From assembly GCF_031846245.1 (NCBI RefSeq), contig NZ_JAVRIC010000017.1:23165-87164 (forward strand): a DNA stretch of 64,000 nucleotides, given 5' to 3'. The notes beneath the pieces were generated by a model, which saw nothing but the letters and a program-made list of their open reading frames with translations, searched no databases and had not been told where the DNA came from. Source of the DNA: Banduia mediterranea. Its GTDB lineage: Bacteria > Pseudomonadota > Gammaproteobacteria > Nevskiales > Nevskiaceae. Below, piece after piece: positions 41,719 through 50,478 of this stretch (position 1 is the first letter of the stretch; each line of letters opens with the position of its first letter). Made by a program: the position numbers and the translations under genes.

Positions 41719-42099
41719 CTGCCTCGGCGGCAGCAAGCGCCATTGGAGAGGCTTTGATGCCCTCCAAACCTATCTTTTGGGGCCGACGTTACCCCGCGTT
41801 GAGTAGCGTTTTGATGGGTCCATGACGTTTCAGGTGGAACAATCGTGCCCTCATCGCGTGCAGTTACCGTTGATGTGCTGGACACCCTTCTCAGTGTGTT
41901 GCGTCGATCATGGTGAGGACGAATGCTCCGTGGTCAAGGCTTGTCGGCCTAACTGCTTGCCCGGCAAGCCTTTTCCGAGCATTTCACGCTGCCGCCGAGC
42001 GTCAAGGCCAAGCCCTTCGGGCGGCCTGCGGCCGACCTTGACGCTCAACAGCAGCTCGAGAAACTGGGCCTTGTCTTCCACCCGAAACGACATAGAGCC
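41719..42099. other. Unassigned 381-bp segment of the inserted block
   Basis: No recognised gene. A minus-strand frame of 61 codons (41908-42093, starting MSFRVEDKAQFLELLLSVKV) is open, but I do not recognise it and it may be a fragment. A strong inverted repeat lies at 41997-42046. Confidence 0.5.
41997..42046. repeat. Inverted repeat with 11-bp perfect arms
   Basis: GAGCGTCAAGG (41997-42007) and CCTTGACGCTC (42036-42046) are perfect inverted arms. Further GGCC pairing occurs inside. It lies 53 bp before the right 362-bp repeat. Its function is not recognised; there is no U-tract. Confidence 0.65.
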
Positions 42100-42461
42100 C
42101 GATGTTGCTGCAACGCGTCGGCTGGCCCGGATTCGAGTCACGCGCCGATCGCATGTCGGCGCGCGAGGCGCTAAAGCTGGCGACGCGCGGCGGCGCCTCG
42201 ATACTGGGGCGTGACGACATCGGCAGCCTGGAGGTCGGCAAGGCCGCAGATATGGTGGCGTTTCGTGTGGACGGCATCCAGCATGCCGGTGCGCAGTCCG
42301 ATCCCGTCGCGGCCCTGATGACCTGTTCGCCGGCAGCGGCGTGGTTGTCGATCATCAACGGGCGCGTGGTGGTCGAGAACGGTGAGATTCCTGGTTTGGA
42401 CCTGCGCAATCTGGTGCGCCGTCACAATCAGTCGAGTCGGCGACTGTTGGCTGCACACTGA
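42100..42461 (+). pseudogene. Duplicated C-terminal fragment of 8-oxoguanine deaminase (right 362-bp repeat)
   Basis: Encodes the final 119 residues of the 39707-41104 product (MLLQRVGWPGFESRADRMSA onward) with identical protein sequence, but without the N-terminal metal-binding half, so it cannot be functional. The single silent C-to-T difference shows the duplication is recent or kept homogeneous by gene conversion. Confidence 0.93.
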
Positions 42462-42500
42462 ACCTTGCAGAAGCAGGGTCGCCGGTGGCGACGAACCCGC

Positions 42501-45209
42501 TCAGGCCTGACTGATCAGCGTCCGCAGTTCGGGGATGCACGATCCGCAGTTGGTGCCGCATTTGAGCTTGGCGCCGAGGGCTTCCGGTGTCTTCAGCCCG
42601 TCCTTGCCGATGGCGCCGAGGATGGTGTTGCGGCCGACGTTGTAGCAGGCGCAGACGGTCGGCCCGTGGTCGATCTGCGGGCCCGGCGCACGTCCGGCCA
42701 GCAATGACAGGCGCTGCGAGAACTGCAGCTGACCCTGGCCGAACAGGCTGCTCAGCCATTCCCGCGATGGCAGCGTGTCGTGCTGCCGCGTGGCGAACAC
42801 GCAGGCGGCGAGGCTGTCTTCCTCAATCCACGCGCCTCGATACAGTCCGCGTGCCGGGTCGCTGGCTTCGATCCAGTCGGCTTGTGGCGTCAGCGCGAAC
42901 AGGCTTTGCGCCCAGCTTGTCCAGTCGTCCGGATCGGCGTTGCCTGCAAGTTCAAAGCGGACGAAATCGGTTCCTTGAATGCGGGTCCACCACAGCGCCT
43001 CGGCGTTGAAGCGGTCACGCAACGAATCCGCAGCCGCAGCGGCACGGATCAGCAGGAAGGCATGCCAGCGCGTCGGTCGCGCTTCGATGCGCGCCGGAGT
43101 GTGCTTGAACTCGGGCTCGCCCGACAGCGGATCGACCACGGGATTGACCACGGCGCCGACGCGCGCCTCGGCGGCGGTCTGGCCGTTCCAGTGGATCGGA
43201 ATGAACAGCTGTTGTGGCGGGATCGAATCGGTGACGCGGGTGCGCGCGGTACAGCGGCCCCAGCGTGTGGAGACGCGTGCCAGCTCGCCCTCATGCAGAC
43301 CGTGTGATATGGCGTCATCCGGATGGATTTCGACGTAGGGTTCCTGCATGTGCGTTGCCAGACGCGGCGCTTTGCCGGTGCGTGACATGGTGTGCCATTG
43401 ATCGCGGACTCGCCCGGTATTGAGCACGAACGGATATTCGCTGTCGGTGCGATGCTGCGGCAGCCTCGGCACCAGCGGGATCAGGTGTGCGCGGCCGTCG
43501 GAGGTGTCATAGCGATGATCTTCGAACAGCCGTTGCGTGCCCTGCGTCTGGCCCGCGCGCAACGGCCATTGCACGGGTTCGAGTCGGTCGTAGCTGACGG
43601 CGTCGAGTTCGGCCAGGCCGGACAGATCGAACATCCGCGGCGCGCGATCCTGCGCCCAGCCGCTCAGGCGGGCATGTTCGACGAAGACTTCGTGGGCCGA
43701 GACATAGCTGAAGGACTCGGCATGGCCCATGGATTTGGCGACCTCACTGATCGCCCACCAGTCGGGCCGTGCTTCCCCGGGCATCGGCAGGAAGGCGCGT
43801 TGACGCGAGACGCGACGTTCGGAGTTGGTGACGGTACCGTCCTTCTCGCCCCAGGCCGCAGCCGGCAACAGGACATCGGCGAGGTCGCTGGTGTCGGTAT
43901 CGCGATTGACCTCGGAGACCACCACGAACTCGCAACGCTTCAGCGCCGCGCGGACCCGGTCGGCGTCCGGCAGGCTGACCACCGGATTGGTGGCGATGAT
44001 CCACACGGCCTTGACGCGACCGTCGTAAATCGCTTCGAACAGGTCGACCGCCTTGTGGCCGGGTTTGTCGGCGATTTCGGGACTGCCCCAGAAACCACGC
44101 ACCAGATCGCGATGATCCGGGTCTTCGAGTTCGAGGTGCGCGGCGAGCTGGTTGGAGAGGCCGCCGACCTCGCGGCCACCCATGGCATTGGGCTGGCCGG
44201 TAATCGAGAACGGGCCGGCGCCGGGCATGCCGATACGACCGGCGGCGAGGTGGCAATTGATGATCGCATTGGCCTTGTCGACGCCGGCCGAAGACTGGTT
44301 GACGCCCTGCGAGAAGGCCGTGACCACGCGTTCGTGATCGGCCCACAGCCGATAGAAGTCGCGCAGGGCCTGCGGGTCCAGTCCGCACACGCGCGCCACT
44401 TCGTCGAGATTGCCGGCACTGCGTTCGGCCGCGTCCACGGTTTCGATTTCACCATGGGTGTGGTCGCGCAGGAAACCGAAATTGAAGCGTCCCTCGCGGC
44501 GCAGATAGGCGAGCAGGCCGTTGAACAGCCAGACATCGGTGCCCGGTGCGATCGGCAGGTGCAGGTCGGCTTGTTCGCAGGTGGCGGTGCGGCGCGGGTC
44601 GATCACCACCAGCTTCATCGACGGACGTGCCGCACGCGCCGCCGCGATGCGTTGGTAGATCACCGGGTGGCACCAGGCGGTATTCGAGCCCACCAGCACG
44701 ATTAGGTCCGCCTGTTCCAGATCCTCGTAGCACACCGGCACCAGGTCGGCGCCGAAGGCGCGTTTGTGCGCAGCCACGGCCGAGGACATGCACAGCCGCG
44801 AATTGGTGTCGATGTTGCCGCTGCCGAGATAGCCCTTCACGAACTTGTTGGCGACGTAGTAGTCCTCGGTCAGCAACTGTCCCGAGACGTACAGGGCCAC
44901 GGCCTCGCGGCCGTGTTCGGCGATGATCTGCGAGAAGCGGCCGGCGATGCGCGATGCGGCCTCATCCCAGCCGATGCGCTGCAGCGCTGCGGAGTCGCGC
45001 GTGGGGCGCAGCGCCGGATGCAGCAGGCGGCCGTGCAGGTCCATGGTCTCGCCGAGCGCTGCGCCCTTGACGCAGAGCCGGCCGAAGTTGGCGGGATGCG
45101 CGGGATCGCCGCTCACCTCGGTGCTGCCGTTCCTGTTGACGCTGGCGAGCACGCCGCAGCCGACTCCGCAGTACGGACAGGTCGTGCGTACGGCGGTGGA
45201 CGGATTCAT
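42501..45209 (-). CDS. nasA: Assimilatory nitrate reductase catalytic subunit
   Basis: A 902-aa molybdenum bis-MGD enzyme. The N-terminal [4Fe-4S] ligands are in TTCPYCGVGCGVLA and FGRLCVKGAALG. MGD-binding and active-site regions include NTNSRLCMSS-like (IDTNSRLCMSSAVAAHKRAF) and GPFSITGQPNAMGGREVGGL. The C-terminal 60 residues form a BFD-type [2Fe-2S] domain (VCACYNVGRNTI and LKCGTNCGSCIPELRTL), typical of NasA that receives electrons from a flavoprotein. It reduces nitrate to nitrite in the cytoplasm. It is the last gene of the nitrate operon, 58 bp after the flavoprotein gene. ATG at 45209 puts the Cys motif at the usual position. Confidence 0.94.
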   Translation of the reverse strand: MNPSTAVRTTCPYCGVGCGVLASVNRNGSTEVSGDPAHPANFGRLCVKGAALGETMDLHGRLLHPALRPTRDSAALQRIGWDEAASRIAGRFSQIIAEHGREAVALYVSGQLLTEDYYVANKFVKGYLGSGNIDTNSRLCMSSAVAAHKRAFGADLVPVCYEDLEQADLIVLVGSNTAWCHPVIYQRIAAARAARPSMKLVVIDPRRTATCEQADLHLPIAPGTDVWLFNGLLAYLRREGRFNFGFLRDHTHGEIETVDAAERSAGNLDEVARVCGLDPQALRDFYRLWADHERVVTAFSQGVNQSSAGVDKANAIINCHLAAGRIGMPGAGPFSITGQPNAMGGREVGGLSNQLAAHLELEDPDHRDLVRGFWGSPEIADKPGHKAVDLFEAIYDGRVKAVWIIATNPVVSLPDADRVRAALKRCEFVVVSEVNRDTDTSDLADVLLPAAAWGEKDGTVTNSERRVSRQRAFLPMPGEARPDWWAISEVAKSMGHAESFSYVSAHEVFVEHARLSGWAQDRAPRMFDLSGLAELDAVSYDRLEPVQWPLRAGQTQGTQRLFEDHRYDTSDGRAHLIPLVPRLPQHRTDSEYPFVLNTGRVRDQWHTMSRTGKAPRLATHMQEPYVEIHPDDAISHGLHEGELARVSTRWGRCTARTRVTDSIPPQQLFIPIHWNGQTAAEARVGAVVNPVVDPLSGEPEFKHTPARIEARPTRWHAFLLIRAAAAADSLRDRFNAEALWWTRIQGTDFVRFELAGNADPDDWTSWAQSLFALTPQADWIEASDPARGLYRGAWIEEDSLAACVFATRQHDTLPSREWLSSLFGQGQLQFSQRLSLLAGRAPGPQIDHGPTVCACYNVGRNTILGAIGKDGLKTPEALGAKLKCGTNCGSCIPELRTLISQA

Positions 45210-45267
45210 GCAGGGGATCGCAGGGTGGCGGATGGGGCGGGAGTCGCGCGCACGGGTCACGGCGGAA

Positions 45268-46488
45268 TCAGGCGGCTTCGGCCAGTTCGCGTCCGAACAC
45301 CAGGTGTTCGCGCAGCGCGCCCAGGGGGGCGCTTTGCTGGATCAGGTCGAGGTACCACGCCGAATCCGCGGTGTTGCCGTACAGAACGCCGCCGACCAGA
45401 CGACCGTTCTCCACCACCAGCCGGCGATAGATTCCGTGGCGCGTGTCGCGATAGATGATGTCCTCGCAGAGCTCGCCGCCGTCATGCCGCCCGGCCGAGA
45501 ATACGTCGATGCCAGTGACCTTGAGCTTGGTGGCAAGCAGTGAGCCGTCATAGCGCACACCGAGGTCCGTACCGAGCAGTTGCTGCGCCAAGACCACGGC
45601 CTGTTCGTACAAGGGCGCGACCAGGCCGTAGCAGATGCCGCGGTGTTGCACGCATTCCCCGAGCGCGTGGATCGTCGGATCGCTGGTGAGCAGCGTGTCA
45701 TCGACGACTACGCCGCGTTCGCAATTCAGCCCGGCCTCACGGGCCAGCGCGGCGTTCGGCGTGATCCCGACCGACATCACCACCAGATCGGTCTCGAGGC
45801 GGTCGCCGTCCGCGAAGCGCAGCGCCCGGACGCGCTCGGTGCCCTCGATGGCGGCGGTATCCGCGTTCAGGCGGAAGTCGATGCCACGATCCTCAAGACT
45901 ACGCTGCAACAGCAGCGCGGCCTGGGGGTCAAGCTGGCGTTCCATCAGCCATGCGGCGCGATGGACGACGGTGACCTCCATGCCGCGCAGGCGCAGCGCG
46001 CAGGCCGCCTCCAAACCCAGCACACCGCCACCGATGACGACGGCGCGGCGATGCACGCGTGCCGCTTCGAGCATTGCCTGCACGTCGTCGACGTCGCGAA
46101 AACAGATCACGCCGGGGCGATCGCGACCTTCGATCGGCGGCACGAACGGCAGCGAGCCGGTGGCGAGCACCAGACGGTCGTATTCGATGTCGAGACCGGC
46201 GGCGGTCTTGAGCCGGCGCGCTGCGCGGTCGATGTGGGTGACGCGTTCGCCGGACAGCAGGTGCACGCCCTGGCTGACATACCACTCGGGTGGGTGCGTG
46301 ATGATGTCATCCACGGTCTTTTCGCCGGCCAGTACCGGCGACAACAGGATGCGGTTGTAGGAGCCACGCGGTTCGGCGCCGATCACGGTGATGTCAAAGG
46401 TCTGAGGCGCGCGCTTGAGCAACTCCTCCAGCAGGCGCACGCCGGCCATGCCGTTGCCGATCAACACCAGCCGCTGCCGTGTGTTCAT
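45268..46488 (-). CDS. FAD/NAD(P)-dependent electron-transfer subunit for nitrate assimilation (NasB/NirB-N-like)
   Basis: A 406-aa flavoprotein. FAD-binding LVLIGNGMAGVRLLEELLKR, NAD-binding AVVIGGGVLGLEAACALRLR and the second FAD motif VSVGITPNA-type (MSVGITPNAALAREAGL, then HALGECVQHRG) match the N-terminal half of NirB and the NasB electron-transfer subunit. It lacks the sulfite/nitrite reductase domain, so it most likely passes NAD(P)H electrons to the BFD domain of NasA encoded downstream. It overlaps nirD by four bases (ATGA). Confidence 0.88.
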   Translation of the reverse strand: MNTRQRLVLIGNGMAGVRLLEELLKRAPQTFDITVIGAEPRGSYNRILLSPVLAGEKTVDDIITHPPEWYVSQGVHLLSGERVTHIDRAARRLKTAAGLDIEYDRLVLATGSLPFVPPIEGRDRPGVICFRDVDDVQAMLEAARVHRRAVVIGGGVLGLEAACALRLRGMEVTVVHRAAWLMERQLDPQAALLLQRSLEDRGIDFRLNADTAAIEGTERVRALRFADGDRLETDLVVMSVGITPNAALAREAGLNCERGVVVDDTLLTSDPTIHALGECVQHRGICYGLVAPLYEQAVVLAQQLLGTDLGVRYDGSLLATKLKVTGIDVFSAGRHDGGELCEDIIYRDTRHGIYRRLVVENGRLVGGVLYGNTADSAWYLDLIQQSAPLGALREHLVFGRELAEAA

Positions 46489-46835
46489 GAACCTTTCACC
46501 AGCACCATGCCGTCGGCCACGCGCACCGGATAGCTGCGCACGGACAGGGCTTCATCTTCGATGCACACGCCGCTTTCGAGCACGTAGTGCTGTTTGTAGA
46601 TCGGCGAGGCGACCACCAGCCGGCCGCCGATATCGCCGACCAGTCCGCGCGAGATGACCGAGGCGCCGGAGCGCGGATCGATGTTGTCGATGGCATGTAC
46701 CGACTCGCCGCTGCCATCCGGCAGGACCGTGCGAAACACCGCGACCTGGCGCTCGCCGACCTTGGCGCAGACACCGGTGTTGGGGACGATGCGTTCGACC
46801 TCGCAGACGTAGGTCCAGTTCGCGCTCGGCGTCAT
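46485..46835 (-). CDS. nirD: Nitrite reductase small subunit
   Basis: A 116-aa Rieske-fold protein (VCEVERIVPNTGVCAKVGER, HAIDNIDPRSGASVISRGLV, VASPIYKQHYVLESGVCIED). The Cys-His pairs that hold a Rieske cluster are absent (NIDPRSG in place of C-x-H), as is normal for NirD. It assists NirB in NADH-dependent reduction of nitrite to ammonium. The start overlaps the nirB stop (ATGA). Confidence 0.93.
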   Translation of the reverse strand: MTPSANWTYVCEVERIVPNTGVCAKVGERQVAVFRTVLPDGSGESVHAIDNIDPRSGASVISRGLVGDIGGRLVVASPIYKQHYVLESGVCIEDEALSVRSYPVRVADGMVLVKGS

Positions 46836-49429
46836 GAGGTGGTCTCCGTCTCCACCGCCGACGCACGCTCGTCTGGACGCGCCGGGCGGACCTGGCCGCG
46901 CTCGTCGACGAGTTCGATCGTGTTGTCCGGCTCCTGCGAATTGACGTAGTGGCGAAAGCGCTTGAGCGTGGCCGGGTCGTTGATCGCCTGCTTCCACTCG
47001 CAGGCGTAGGTGGTGACGAGATGCTGCATGTCGGCTTCGAGTTCGGCGGCGATGCCGAGGCTGTCCTCGCAGACCACCTGCCTGACGTAGTCCAGCCCGC
47101 CTTCGATGTTTTCCATCCACACCGAGGTGCGCTGCAGGCGATCGGCCGTGCGGATGTAGAACATCAGGTAGCGATCAATGTACTTGAGCAGCGTGGCATC
47201 GTCGATGTCGGTGGCCAGCAGTTCGGCGTGGCGCGGCTTCATGCCGCCGTTGCCGCCGACGAACAGGTTCCAACCCTTCTCGGTGGCAATCACGCCCACG
47301 TCCTTGCTCTGCGCCTCCGCGCATTCGCGCGTGCAGCCGGACACCGCGAGCTTGATCTTGTGCGGACTGCGGATGCCGCGATAGCGCTCCTCGATTTTGA
47401 TCGCCATGCTCACCGAGTCCTGCACGCCGTAGCGGCACCAGGTGCTGCCGACACAGGATTTGACGGTGCGCATGGCCTTGCCATAGGCGTGTCCGGATTC
47501 GAAGCCGGCCTCGACCAGGTCCTTCCAGATCAGGGGCAGTTGCTCCACGCGCGCGCCGAACAGGTCGATGCGCTGGCCGCCGGTGATCTTGGTGTACAGG
47601 CCGAAACGCTGCGCCACGCGGCCCAGCACGATGAGCTTGTCCGGCGTGATTTCGCCGCCCGGCACGCGCGGCACCACCGAGTAGGTGCCGTCCTTCTGCA
47701 TGTTCGCCAGATAGTAGTCGTTGGTGTCCTGCAGGCTGGCGAGCTTGGGCTTGAGGATGTGCTCGTTCCAGGTAGACGCCAAGATGCTGGCGACAGCCGG
47801 TTTGCAGATGTCGCAACCGCGCCCCTGGCCGTGCTTGACCAGCACGTCGTTGAAAGTCTTGAGTTCGCCCAGCTTGATCAGGTGGAACAGCTCCTGGCGC
47901 GAGTAGGCGAAGTGCTCGCAGAGATGATTGTTGACAGTGACGCCGCGCCGCTTGAGTTCCGAATCCAGCACCTGCTTGAGCAGCGGTGCGCAACCACCGC
48001 AGGAGCTTGCCGCCTTGGTGCCCTTCTTGAGCGCGGCGAGGGTGGTGGAACCGGCTTCGACGGCTGCACACAGCGCGCCCTTGGAGACCGCGTTGCAGGA
48101 GCAGATCAGCGCACCGTCCGGCAGCATGTCCACGCCCAGGCCGGGCTTGCCGCCACTGCGCGCCGGCAGGATCAGATCCTCGGGATGCTCCGGCAGATCG
48201 ATGCCGTTGAGCGCGAGTTGCAGCAGGTTGCCGTAGTCCTCGGCATCGCCGACCAGCACCGCGCCGAGCAGCCGCTTCCTGTCCGCCGACACCACCAGTT
48301 TCTTGTAGCTGCCGGCGGCTTCGTCGGTGAACACGTAGTTGAGCGCACCCGGCGTGGCGCCGTGCGCGTCGCCGATCGAGGCCACGTCCACCCCCAACAG
48401 CTTGAGCTTGGTGCTCATATCGGCGCCGGCGAATTCCACCGGTCGCGCCAGGGCGCCGTCGTCACGCGCGGCGGCCGCCTGGGCATCGAGTTCGATTCCG
48501 GTGTCCGGCGATTCGTAGGCGATCCAGCGTGCGGCGATATCCGCCATCTGGTAGCCGGGCGCGACCAGACCGAACACGCGGTTGCTCCAGCTCGCGCATT
48601 CTCCGATCGCGAAGATCGAGGAGTCCGAGGTGCGGCAGGCGCCGTCGACGACGATGCCGCCACGCGCACCGACTTCGAGCCCGCATTCGCGCGCCAGTTC
48701 GTCACGTGGGCGGATGCCGGCCGAAAACACGATAAGGTCGGTTTCCAGATGCGAGCCGTCCGCAAAGTTCATGCGATGCCGCGCATGCTCGCCATCCACG
48801 ATTTCGCTGGTGTTCTTCTGCGTGTGCACGCCTACACCCAGGGCTTCGATCTTGCCGCGCAGCATCGCGCCGCCGCTGTCGTCCACCTGCACCGCCATCA
48901 GGCGCGGCGCGAATTCGACCACATGCGTCTGCAGTCCCAGATCCTTGAGCGCCTTGGCCGCTTCCAGGCCGAGCAGTCCGCCGCCGACCACGGTGCCGAT
49001 GCTCGATTGCGAGCCGCCGGTCTTGATCGATTCCAGGTCGTCGAGGGTGCGATAGACGTAGCAGTGTTCGCGTTCGCGGCCTGGAACCGGCGGCACGAAG
49101 GGATAGCTTCCGGTCGCCAGCACCAGTACGTCGTACGGGAGCACATCACCCTTGGAACTGGTGACGGTCTTGGCCTGGCGGTCGATCGCGACCGCGCGGG
49201 CGCTGAGCTGCAGCACGTAGCCGGTGCGCTCGAAGAACTGTTCCGGCACCAGACACAGCGCTTCGGCCGTGGTGCCGCTGAAGAATGAGGACAGCTGCAC
49301 ACGGTCGTAGGCCGGCCGCGCTTCCTCGCACAGCACCGTTACGCTGGCCTTGAGCTTCAGCTGTTCCAGCGATTCGAGAAATTTCTGTCCGACCATTCCG
49401 TGGCCGACCATCACAATCTTGAGACTCAT
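46832..49429 (-). CDS. nirB: Nitrite reductase [NAD(P)H] large subunit
   Basis: An 865-aa protein. FAD domain KIVMVGHGMVGQKFLESLEQ, NAD domain TVVGGGLLGLEAAKALKDLG, BFD-type [2Fe-2S] (LICSCNAVSKGALC, ASSCGGCAPLLKQVL), second Cys pair (GRGCDICKPAVASI) and sirohaem/[4Fe-4S] domain (CVGSTWCRYGVQDSV, LAVSGCTRECAEAQ). All expected domains are in order. It reduces nitrite to ammonium in the cytosol. It is the first reductase gene, 59 bp downstream of the nitrate ABC ATPase gene. ATG at 49429 begins the canonical Rossmann fold. Confidence 0.95.
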   Translation of the reverse strand: MSLKIVMVGHGMVGQKFLESLEQLKLKASVTVLCEEARPAYDRVQLSSFFSGTTAEALCLVPEQFFERTGYVLQLSARAVAIDRQAKTVTSSKGDVLPYDVLVLATGSYPFVPPVPGREREHCYVYRTLDDLESIKTGGSQSSIGTVVGGGLLGLEAAKALKDLGLQTHVVEFAPRLMAVQVDDSGGAMLRGKIEALGVGVHTQKNTSEIVDGEHARHRMNFADGSHLETDLIVFSAGIRPRDELARECGLEVGARGGIVVDGACRTSDSSIFAIGECASWSNRVFGLVAPGYQMADIAARWIAYESPDTGIELDAQAAAARDDGALARPVEFAGADMSTKLKLLGVDVASIGDAHGATPGALNYVFTDEAAGSYKKLVVSADRKRLLGAVLVGDAEDYGNLLQLALNGIDLPEHPEDLILPARSGGKPGLGVDMLPDGALICSCNAVSKGALCAAVEAGSTTLAALKKGTKAASSCGGCAPLLKQVLDSELKRRGVTVNNHLCEHFAYSRQELFHLIKLGELKTFNDVLVKHGQGRGCDICKPAVASILASTWNEHILKPKLASLQDTNDYYLANMQKDGTYSVVPRVPGGEITPDKLIVLGRVAQRFGLYTKITGGQRIDLFGARVEQLPLIWKDLVEAGFESGHAYGKAMRTVKSCVGSTWCRYGVQDSVSMAIKIEERYRGIRSPHKIKLAVSGCTRECAEAQSKDVGVIATEKGWNLFVGGNGGMKPRHAELLATDIDDATLLKYIDRYLMFYIRTADRLQRTSVWMENIEGGLDYVRQVVCEDSLGIAAELEADMQHLVTTYACEWKQAINDPATLKRFRHYVNSQEPDNTIELVDERGQVRPARPDERASAVETETTS

Positions 49430-49488
49430 TGACTTGACCTCCATCGGTCCGATTCGCGGCGCTCCGGGTAGCCGAAGCGCCGACCGCC

Positions 49489-50469
49489 TCAACCGTTGGC
49501 GATTTTCTTGGGGCGCATCCTGAAGATGCGGCTACGGGGTTCCTCGACGCGCGCGGCGCTGGCCGCAGCCGGCGGTGCTGCGTCCTTGGCCACGGTGGCG
49601 CTGACGTCGACGACCGCCGGCTCGTCATCGGCAGGCTCGTCCCGCTGCGTCTCGCCCGGCGCCTGCGCGGGTGCGCTGGCAACGTCATGTCCGTCATGCA
49701 GGAAGTGCAGGATCTCGGCGCGCGCGTGGTGATAGGCCGGGCTTTCGGCCAGCTCCAGTCGATGGCGCGGTCGCTCCAGTTCCACCGGCATCACCTTGGC
49801 GATACCGGCGCGCGGTCCCACGCTCATCATCACCACGCGGTCGGACAGCAGCACGGCTTCGTCCACATCGTGCGTGACCATCAGCACGGTGTTGCCGAGT
49901 TGCGCCTGAATCTGCATCAACGAGTCCTGCAGGGAGGCCCGGGTCAAGGCGTCGAGCGCGCCGAACGGCTCATCCATCAGCAGGATCTGCGGCTGCATCG
50001 CCAGCGCGCGGGCGATGCCGACACGCTGCTTCATGCCGCCGGAGATTTCATTGGGCCGTTTGTCACGCGCATGCGTGAGCTGGACCATCTCCAGGTTCTG
50101 CTCGACCCATTCCCGAATCTGCGCCTTGTTCTTCTTGCCGCGGAACACGCGCTTCACCGCCAGCTCCACGTTCTGGTAGACCGTGAGCCAGGGCAGCAGC
50201 GAGTGGTTCTGGAAAACAACAGCCCGTTCCGGGCCGGGACTGTCAACCTCGTGACCGTCCACGATCACGCCGCCGCGCGTGGCCTTGTACAGACCGGCCA
50301 CGATGTTGAGCACCGTGGATTTGCCGCAGCCGGAATGGCCGATCAGGCTGATGAACTCGCCCTTGGCGACATGCAGGTCGACGTTCTCGAGTGCGCAGAA
50401 CGGGCCATTCGGCGTCGGGAAATCCATGCCGATGTGGGAAAGCTCGAGGTGTCCGATTTTGCTGTTCAT
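49489..50469 (-). CDS. Nitrate ABC transporter ATP-binding protein
   Basis: A 326-aa ATPase of the NrtD/SsuB/TauB class: Walker A LIGHSGCGKSTVL, signature ISGGMKQRVGIARAL, Walker B ILLMDEPFGALDALT, and the switch His in MVTHDVDEAVLLSD. The family length is about 260-270 residues. Here an extra 60-residue tail rich in Ala, Glu, Asp and Pro ends in a basic stretch (SRIFRMRPKKIANG). The tail is not an NrtA-like domain as in cyanobacterial NrtC. It works with the permease encoded 9 bp upstream to import nitrate or nitrite. Confidence 0.9.
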   Translation of the reverse strand: MNSKIGHLELSHIGMDFPTPNGPFCALENVDLHVAKGEFISLIGHSGCGKSTVLNIVAGLYKATRGGVIVDGHEVDSPGPERAVVFQNHSLLPWLTVYQNVELAVKRVFRGKKNKAQIREWVEQNLEMVQLTHARDKRPNEISGGMKQRVGIARALAMQPQILLMDEPFGALDALTRASLQDSLMQIQAQLGNTVLMVTHDVDEAVLLSDRVVMMSVGPRAGIAKVMPVELERPRHRLELAESPAYHHARAEILHFLHDGHDVASAPAQAPGETQRDEPADDEPAVVDVSATVAKDAAPPAAASAARVEEPRSRIFRMRPKKIANG

Positions 50470-50478
50470 GGCTCGGCC

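Noticed and set aside
41105..42099. The ParDE block as an integron gene cassette
   Set aside because: GCCTAAC at 41948 resembles a core site, but no matching GTTRRRY partner or integrase is found, and the 362-bp flanking repeats point to another mechanism.
46949..49288. 779-codon plus-strand open frame opposite nirB
   Set aside because: Antisense shadow of a complete nirB with all cofactor motifs; no family features.
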